NCBI RefSeq assembly: GCF_003573695.1
Contig: NC_039363.1
Location: forward strand, 165,556,747-165,620,746
Length of the DNA stretch: 64,000 bases
Direction of reading: 5' to 3'
Source: Papaver somniferum
Taxonomy: Eukaryota > Streptophyta > Magnoliopsida > Ranunculales > Papaveraceae
A program made the translations under genes and the position numbers. Positions 58,372 to 64,000 of the stretch are shown piece by piece. Under the pieces are notes generated by a model, which did not search any database, had not been told where the DNA came from, and saw only the letters and a list, made by a program, of their open reading frames with translations. Every line of letters starts with the position of its first letter. The first letter of the stretch is position 1.

Positions 58372-59585
58372 TTTCCTCTCCGAATAGTTGGCTCCACCAG
58401 TAACAACACAACTAGGTAGTTTTGCTGGCTTTGGGGATTAGTTTGCTCGAAATGCAAACTTCAATATTTATAGACCAAGGAATTTCCAAAACCGAAAATA
58501 TTCTCAAGATATACAATATATTTCCAAATTCGGTTTTCATAATTCCTGGAAATGCTTTGTCCAAATATTGTCAGAAATCTCAGTACAAAATCTCCAATTA
58601 GTAAATGCCCATTACCAATTTTTATTTTCTAAAGATATGCATTTTAATTGCTGGAAATTAAAAGCATATAAAACTAAAAACCTTAATTAAAAGATTCTCA
58701 ATTTATTTCGATCCGGGATTCTCCTTTAGTTATTAAGGAATATTTTTGAACAATAAAAGATAAGAATTACTGCACATGTTCAAAGTATGTCAACATCTTT
58801 ACTTTGTAAATCCTTTTTCATATTTACAATCTTGGAACCGATTTTCCACACTTCCAAACGAGTTTATAATTGGTTCATCTGATTTCCAAGAACTATGTGA
58901 TTTATCAAAAACATTCAATCACCATTCATGGGTTTAACGGTTCTACCAAAACAAGTTTTGGTTCTACCTCCAAGTGGCTACTAGTATCGGTCACATTAGT
59001 TTCCAAAACATTGTTAAATAAGTACCAGGATCGGTTACCACTTATTTATGGTACTTACTTGTGATTGGTTGCACAAGTTATAGGATCGGTTACACCAATT
59101 ACTAAAACTTGTTAACCTACTACAAGGATCGATTACACATCTTGTGATTAGTCCCAACCAAGTTCTAGGATCGGTTACCCAATGACTAGGAATGGTCACA
59201 CCAATTAGAAATATCGATCATACCATCTCAGGTGATTATTTAAGATCGGTTTCACTAATAAAAGTCATACCAATACAAAATTCATGCATTGTGAATAGTT
59301 TTACCAAGATACATAAACAAGTTATGAGCGGTTATACTAAACACACATATTGGTAATCCAAAGATTCGCAATGAATAACATACCAATAAGCCTAGTGATT
59401 TCCCTTTCAATTCATAAAACAAGTTTATGATTGTACTTCCTTTAAACGAATGTAAAACATTGTTTCGTAGGACGAAATCTTCGCCCATACCCATACACAT
59501 GATGACAATAGCATTCATACGATTATGTCGATGTCTTATATACGAAGTTCAAAACATAGACGTTATACTTCGTATTGTAATTCCT
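58372..59585 (-). repeat. family Y LTR, right part
   Basis: Resumes the LTR cut at 39535 (tttcctctccgaatagttggc). From about 58975 to 59250 a unit of 25-35 bases built on (C)TAGGATCGGTTACACCAA recurs eight or more times with drift. No coding sequence. The outer border at about 59585 is set only by the start of the next element. Confidence 0.55.
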
Positions 59586-59760
59586 AAGGGTGCACACGGT
59601 ACGGTTCGGCTCGATTCTTGACGAGACCGAGTACATGTACCTCCCTAGACTCGGTTCCTATTTTTTGGACCGGTACATGTACCCTGTACCTCGGTTCCGG
59701 TACTATTCAGGACCACCACGGTACCAGGTACGGTTCCGGTACTAGTCTCGGTCCCTAATT
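59586..59760. mobile_element. hAT-like element end, truncated
   Basis: Begins aagggtgcacacggtacggttcgg and continues with GGTACC / CGGTTCC-rich repeats, the style of hAT MITEs that start (T)AGGGGTGCACACGG. No matching right terminus or 8-base duplication is seen. Confidence 0.4.
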
Positions 59761-60180
59761 TTTCCAGACATTTTTTTTCCTGTTAAGACTTAAGAAACTG
59801 TTTTACTGAGCAACAATACATTTTTTTTCCTGTTAATACATAACAATTAACAACTAACAACAAGTAGCAATAATATTAATACTAGCAAAGAAAAGTCTCA
59901 AATACCAAGTCTTGAAAAACTGAAAAAGTAACAAGTAGAAAAAGAGTCAAAGACTGACAGACACAGTCACTCATACACAAAATTAAACAGTAGTCTTAAC
60001 AAGCAGCAAAAGAGTCAAAGTAACAAGTAGCAGTAGCACTGAATGGACAATGGTGATAAAAATGTAACAAGTAGCACTGGTAGCAATGGCAAATACAAAG
60101 TCTTGAAAATATATTCCATGGCAGCAGCACTGGTGGTGGCATTATTGTAACGCTGCAAAAACAAGTAATAGCAGTTAATA
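59761..60180. other. AT-rich repeat-derived stretch, no gene
   Basis: Contains agtaacaagtagcagtagcac-type short repeats (59925-60085) and two copies of acattttttttcctgttaa (59769 and 59819). No coding sequence is recognised. Confidence 0.4.
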
Positions 60181-62245
60181 ACTGTGACGCCCCAATTCTT
60201 AAACCTGCTAAGCTAACAAGATTACAACCTAAATGAAGCATCAAACCTAGTTTACCGATTTTAAGAATCATAACTACATAAAGTGCTAATAACAACCCAA
60301 ACCCTCTGATATTATAAAAATGACAAATCTCTCAGGTGATATGAGTATATTAATGTGTTGTTTTACATAAAAAGAAATAAAGAATACAAATACATAAAAG
60401 ATTCACAATATCTCTAATATCGCTAACAACTTAGGCTACGAAAACGGATATCTTCATGCGCACCGTTTCTTCTGGTTACTGAAACTGAAGTGGGAACGAG
60501 TGAGAAAATCATCCCAAAGGGGTTCCCAATGGAAACATGTAACTTTCAAGTAATCACTAACATGCTTCACGGTTCTATAATAACAATAAATGAAAGAAAG
60601 AGGTATGGATCTTAAGTATTCAACAATACATGCAACTAGAAGTAAGTGTCACTCTAACCTCGCCAAACTCATTAGAGAAGACGACGCGAGAGAAACCCTA
60701 ATCAATAAAAATAACATCGTACACACAGAGTGCCCAGACAAACCATGATTCAGAATATTACTATCAAGATCAGGAAGTTAGACAAACAAATGTAATATGC
60801 ACACGAGTGATTTCCCCCAAATAAAATAGTATATAATAATAATCAAACGGATGACTTACCGCCCTACTAATACTATTGCCGATGGATGCTTTACCGCCCT
60901 ACCATCTTAATAAACAATAATATTCAAACGGATGACTTACCGGCCTACTAAATGAAATAGTTATAATAATATTCAGACGGATGACTTTCCGCCCTATTAA
61001 TACTATTGCCGACGGATGACTTACCGCCCTACTTAACTTAGCTAGGAGACGTGGGGAAACACGGACACTCTTCGCGGGAAAATCACACAACACATATTAT
61101 AACACACACAATTATATTCAAAGCAATCAACATATATATGCAATCACAATATACACTCATTCAAATAGTAAAAAGCGCATCATGCTCGCAACTAGAAAGT
61201 AAGCTCAATGATTACAAGAAGGTTACAGAGTTCCACCTGATTAGATGACAAGCCTCGCCTACCTCGAGATTTACAATCCACTGGTTCGTCTTTTGAATCG
61301 ATCGTTGTTAATAAAGATTAACTGTTAATCACATAAGCACTTTAAGATTAGCCAAAAAGGTCACACAAGGCTCATAATATAATCTCATACAATTGTCTAG
61401 TTATAAGCTAAGTGAACTATCTGATGGTTCTTAGTCCATCTATGATTCTATACATTTTCATTATCTATCTTTAGCATACAAAGGTTTACTAATCCAATAA
61501 GGTTGATTCTATAATCTACTAAATACGTCTTATGATCATCTATAATTTTGTAGAAGGAACCAAAGTCTAATACGGACCATAAAGGATTCAAACATCAAAC
61601 TAAGAGTACATTGTACTAAACCCAAGTCCACTAATCTCGTCCCACTACATAAGGCCCAGTCCACTCGGGTCAATTAACGGTCTCTAACAGTTAAAGTGTC
61701 AACTAACAGTCATTTGGTCAAGGTCAACTGAGTCAAAACAATCAAAAGGAAACAACTCAGTCAATTAGGCTGATTCAGGTGAGTCGTCTCATTCATATGT
61801 CCGAGTCAAGTTAGGTCAGGGTTCTGGCATGGGACACAACACAGGCCAAGGCACTATAACATAAACACATGACACAATGAATAATCAAACACAAAGGCAA
61901 CATACAATCTCTATCAACATAATTTCTCAGGCTTGAATCAAAATCCAACCATTACAATCTGCTTTAAGACATAACCTCTTCATATTCAATTAAGCTTCCA
62001 CCGAAGCACAACAAAGTTGAAATTGAAACACCACTAGCCACTACTTTAGCTAATTCATAACCTAACTCCATGTACAAATCAATCCACACAACTTTGCATA
62101 ACACAACTCAGTTCATACACACCCCATATCAACACCTCCAGCACCACTAGTTCAGTATCTTTCTATGCAAGTTATGTAACCTCCATTCTTCTAAAGCCAA
62201 CACACTACCTCCTCATATGCAACACTATCCAAATCAACACCTTCT
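60181..62245. mobile_element. probable Gypsy LTR-derived sequence, non-coding
   Basis: Starts tgtgacgccccaattctt, a common start of plant Gypsy LTRs, and contains gtcaactgagtcaa-type runs near 61670-61810 that are frequent in such LTRs. There is no second LTR and no gag or pol in the window, so this may be a solo or truncated LTR. The family call is tentative. Confidence 0.4.
60845..61035 (+). repeat. tandem repeats with a GACGGATGACTTACCGCCCTA core
   Basis: Five copies of (A/C)(A/G)ACGGATGACTTACCGCCCTACT, spaced 40-65 bases, separated by taatactattgccg or aataatattc spacers. Confidence 0.85.
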
Positions 62246-64000
62246 TAGAGGGGGTTAGTCCTCGAGTGATTTCGGGGAAGTTTAGTGTATTTTAAATCTC
62301 AGAGAGTTTGAGAGAGTGTAGGGAGTTTGAGAGAGTTTGGTGTTTTTGAGTTCAGGGAGTGTAGGGATTTTGAGAGAGTTTATTAGAGGGAGTTCGGGGG
62401 AGTTTGGGGGAGTTTGAGAGAGTTCACTCCTAACTCATTCTCTTTTAAGAAACAATAAACCCTCATTTGCAAATAACATTGGTCTTTAATCAAAAGAAAA
62501 AAATAAATGAAAATGATCATATCTCTGTATCAATATTATATTATTTTGTGTAACGAGATATTTTTTTCCCTTCAATTTAACGGTCTCCATACAATTCTAA
62601 CTCCCTTTGTTCACGAACATTTTCCCACATATCATCCGCTATACTCTTTCTCCATGCATTAGCTTCTTGACGTTGTTGTTCTTGAGTTTGTTGTGTCAAA
62701 ATTTCGTCGTCATTTACAAGCGTTGATGGATGGCTATCTTCCTCTTCCTCGACCGGAAACTCATCTGAACGGCATTCTTTTCGTAAGAAGTTGTGTAGGC
62801 CTGCACAAGCTGTCATTATCTCCGCTTGCACCTGATACGGAAATGGAGGTTGAGACTTAAAAATCAAGAAACGAGACTTCACAACACCAAACAATCTTTC
62901 AACTACATTCCTCAAAGAAGCATGACGCATGTTAAATAATTCTTCAGCCTTTTTCGCATGATTACCCGTACCAGAAAATTCTTTCAAATGATAACGTTGG
63001 CCACGAAATGGTGTTAAAAAATATCGTCGGTTTGCAAAGCCACCATCCCCCAAGTAATATTTACCTGAATAAAACACAAAAAGAAAACTTCGTCAAGTAG
63101 AACCCGAAAATAACTTAACCAAAAAACTCAAAACTTCACATTAGATAAAAGTAAAATTACCTTGCGGTATTTTCAGTCCATTTCTTTTTGTCATTGCGTC
63201 GTTAAGTATTTTCGAATCATGAGAAGACCCTTCCCATCCACTGAGCAGTATATGAAATCCAAGTCGAAGTTGCAAACCGCTAACACATTTTGAGATGTAA
63301 TTCCATGTCGATTCCGATAAACGGCTGCATTTCTTTTCTCTACCATTGTTGGGATATGTGTACCGTCCATAGCTCCAATGCAATCCTTAAAGTAAGTATA
63401 AAATCGTGTACTCTCACGAATTTTAAATGGAGTTGCACTTGTTGGCTTAGCCATCATCCTCGGAGCTATAGCATTTAAAGCTCGCAACATCCTTTTGAAG
63501 TTTTTACTAACTGTCCATCGAGAGCGACCAAATGTGTCACGTATTGTGCAATATCGTGAACTTTGGCCAACAACGAGTAAAAATGTACCAAGCATTTCTT
63601 CAATAGAAACACATCTTGTATCACATAATGATGTACTTTCTCTAATGATACAACATAGTTTTAGAAAAATATCAGGGTACATCCTATAACTTCTTCGAAA
63701 GTCTTCTGGGTCTTGACGCAAAACTCTCCTTATATAGTTATATCCAAAAAAAGTAACTGGGCGTCTCATTGGTCTTTCAATACGCTGACTTTGTATGTAT
63801 TGCAATTGCTTGATTATATCCATCAACCATGAATGCACCGCTGAAAGTATATTCAAAAATATAGATAGTTCAAATTCATTATTGCTGCTTACCTCTTCAT
63901 CATCACTGCTTTCTTCTTCTGTATCAAAGGCTTCATCTTCACTATCAGTAGATAAATCCAAATCAGACGTGTTCACCTAAAAAGATGATAAAAGTACTTT
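62246..64000 (-). mobile_element. second PIF/Harbinger element (right end outside the window)
   Basis: Contains a HARBI1-like transposase gene on minus. A candidate left end is TTA then gagggggttagtcc at about 62246-62262, followed by gagagagtttg-rich subterminal repeats (62295-62430). The other terminus is not in the window, so the ends are not proven. Confidence 0.55.
62577..63976 (-). pseudogene. HARBI1-like PIF/Harbinger transposase with a one-base frameshift
   Basis: Exon 1 (63161-63976) and exon 2 (62577-63064) are joined by a GT-AG intron inside the codon for Gly in IPQG-KYYLGDGG. The N-terminus is acidic (STDSEDEAFDTEEESSDDEE), followed by a helix-turn-helix region (FLLVVGQSSRYCTIRDTFG). 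DDE motifs are present: CIGAMDGTHIP, GWEGSSHDSKIL and NVVERLFGVVKSRF. Near 63250 the frame must change (FDLDFIY to LLSGWEGSS). Total exon length is one base short of 435 codons, so a single-base deletion explains it. The protein is otherwise full length for the family. It is a different lineage from the transposase at 4.7 kb. Confidence 0.88.

Noticed and set aside
59996..60295. Cys/Leu-rich minus frame
   Set aside because: Runs across short CAAGTAGCA-type repeats and the start of an LTR-like sequence; no domain.
62295..62430. GAGAGAGTTTG-rich stretch considered as a simple microsatellite
   Set aside because: Its place beside a Harbinger transposase fits a subterminal repeat zone better.

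Overview
The window is plant nuclear DNA. Genes have short GT-AG introns, and there is a plant-type RPB5 gene, an F-box-associated domain, a plant SWIM/RING protein, and CACTA, PIF/Harbinger, hAT, L1-LINE, Copia, Gypsy and TRIM elements. A basal eudicot of the poppy type is a guess from the look of the retrotransposons; nothing here proves the species. Most of the 64 kb is nested transposable elements, with only three or four host genes.

Layout. 1-3.3 kb: the 3' end of an unrecognised gene, then a gene in which an F-box-associated (FBA) domain is spliced in frame onto the TPR exons of an RPAP3-like gene. 3.77-16.55 kb: a complete PIF/Harbinger element (TAA target duplication, matching terminal repeats) with a frameshifted transposase and four diverged Myb/SANT-like modules on alternating strands; a 5.6-kb L1-type LINE sits in its right part with a 12-bp target duplication. 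16.9-19.55 kb: a SWIM zinc-finger gene whose RING-like domain is split by acidic tandem repeats. 20.2-22.3 kb (minus): an intact four-exon gene for RNA polymerase subunit RPB5. 22.7-28.5 kb: MITEs, a LINE remnant interrupted by a TRIM and by a 1.15-kb fold-back Tourist-like element, and a second, broken copy of the RPB5 5' end and upstream region. 28.7-34.9 kb: a gag-only Gypsy element on the minus strand. 34.9-38.4 kb: truncated long LTRs in inverted orientation.

38.4-59.6 kb is a nest. A Copia-like LTR (family Y) was split by an 18.8-kb CACTA transposon (39536-58371). The CACTA element encodes TNP2-like and TNPA-like proteins and also carries three exons, with introns, of a SUMO-conjugating enzyme (SCE1/UBC9) gene. 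A hAT MITE entered the CACTA element, and an 8.5-kb non-autonomous Copia element with 2.4-kb LTRs entered the last SCE1 exon, leaving the target duplication AGCTT. 59.6-62.2 kb holds a hAT-like end and LTR-like non-coding repeats. 62.2-64 kb holds a second PIF/Harbinger transposase with a single-base frameshift.

The order of events can be read from the breaks: host sequence or family Y LTR, then CACTA (already carrying SCE1, or acquiring it later), then the Copia element and the MITE. The same holds for Harbinger then LINE, and for LINE remnant then TRIM and Tourist. Only RPB5, the SWIM gene and perhaps the FBA-TPR fusion look able to make full proteins. All intron boundaries given are read by eye from GT-AG sites and reading frame.
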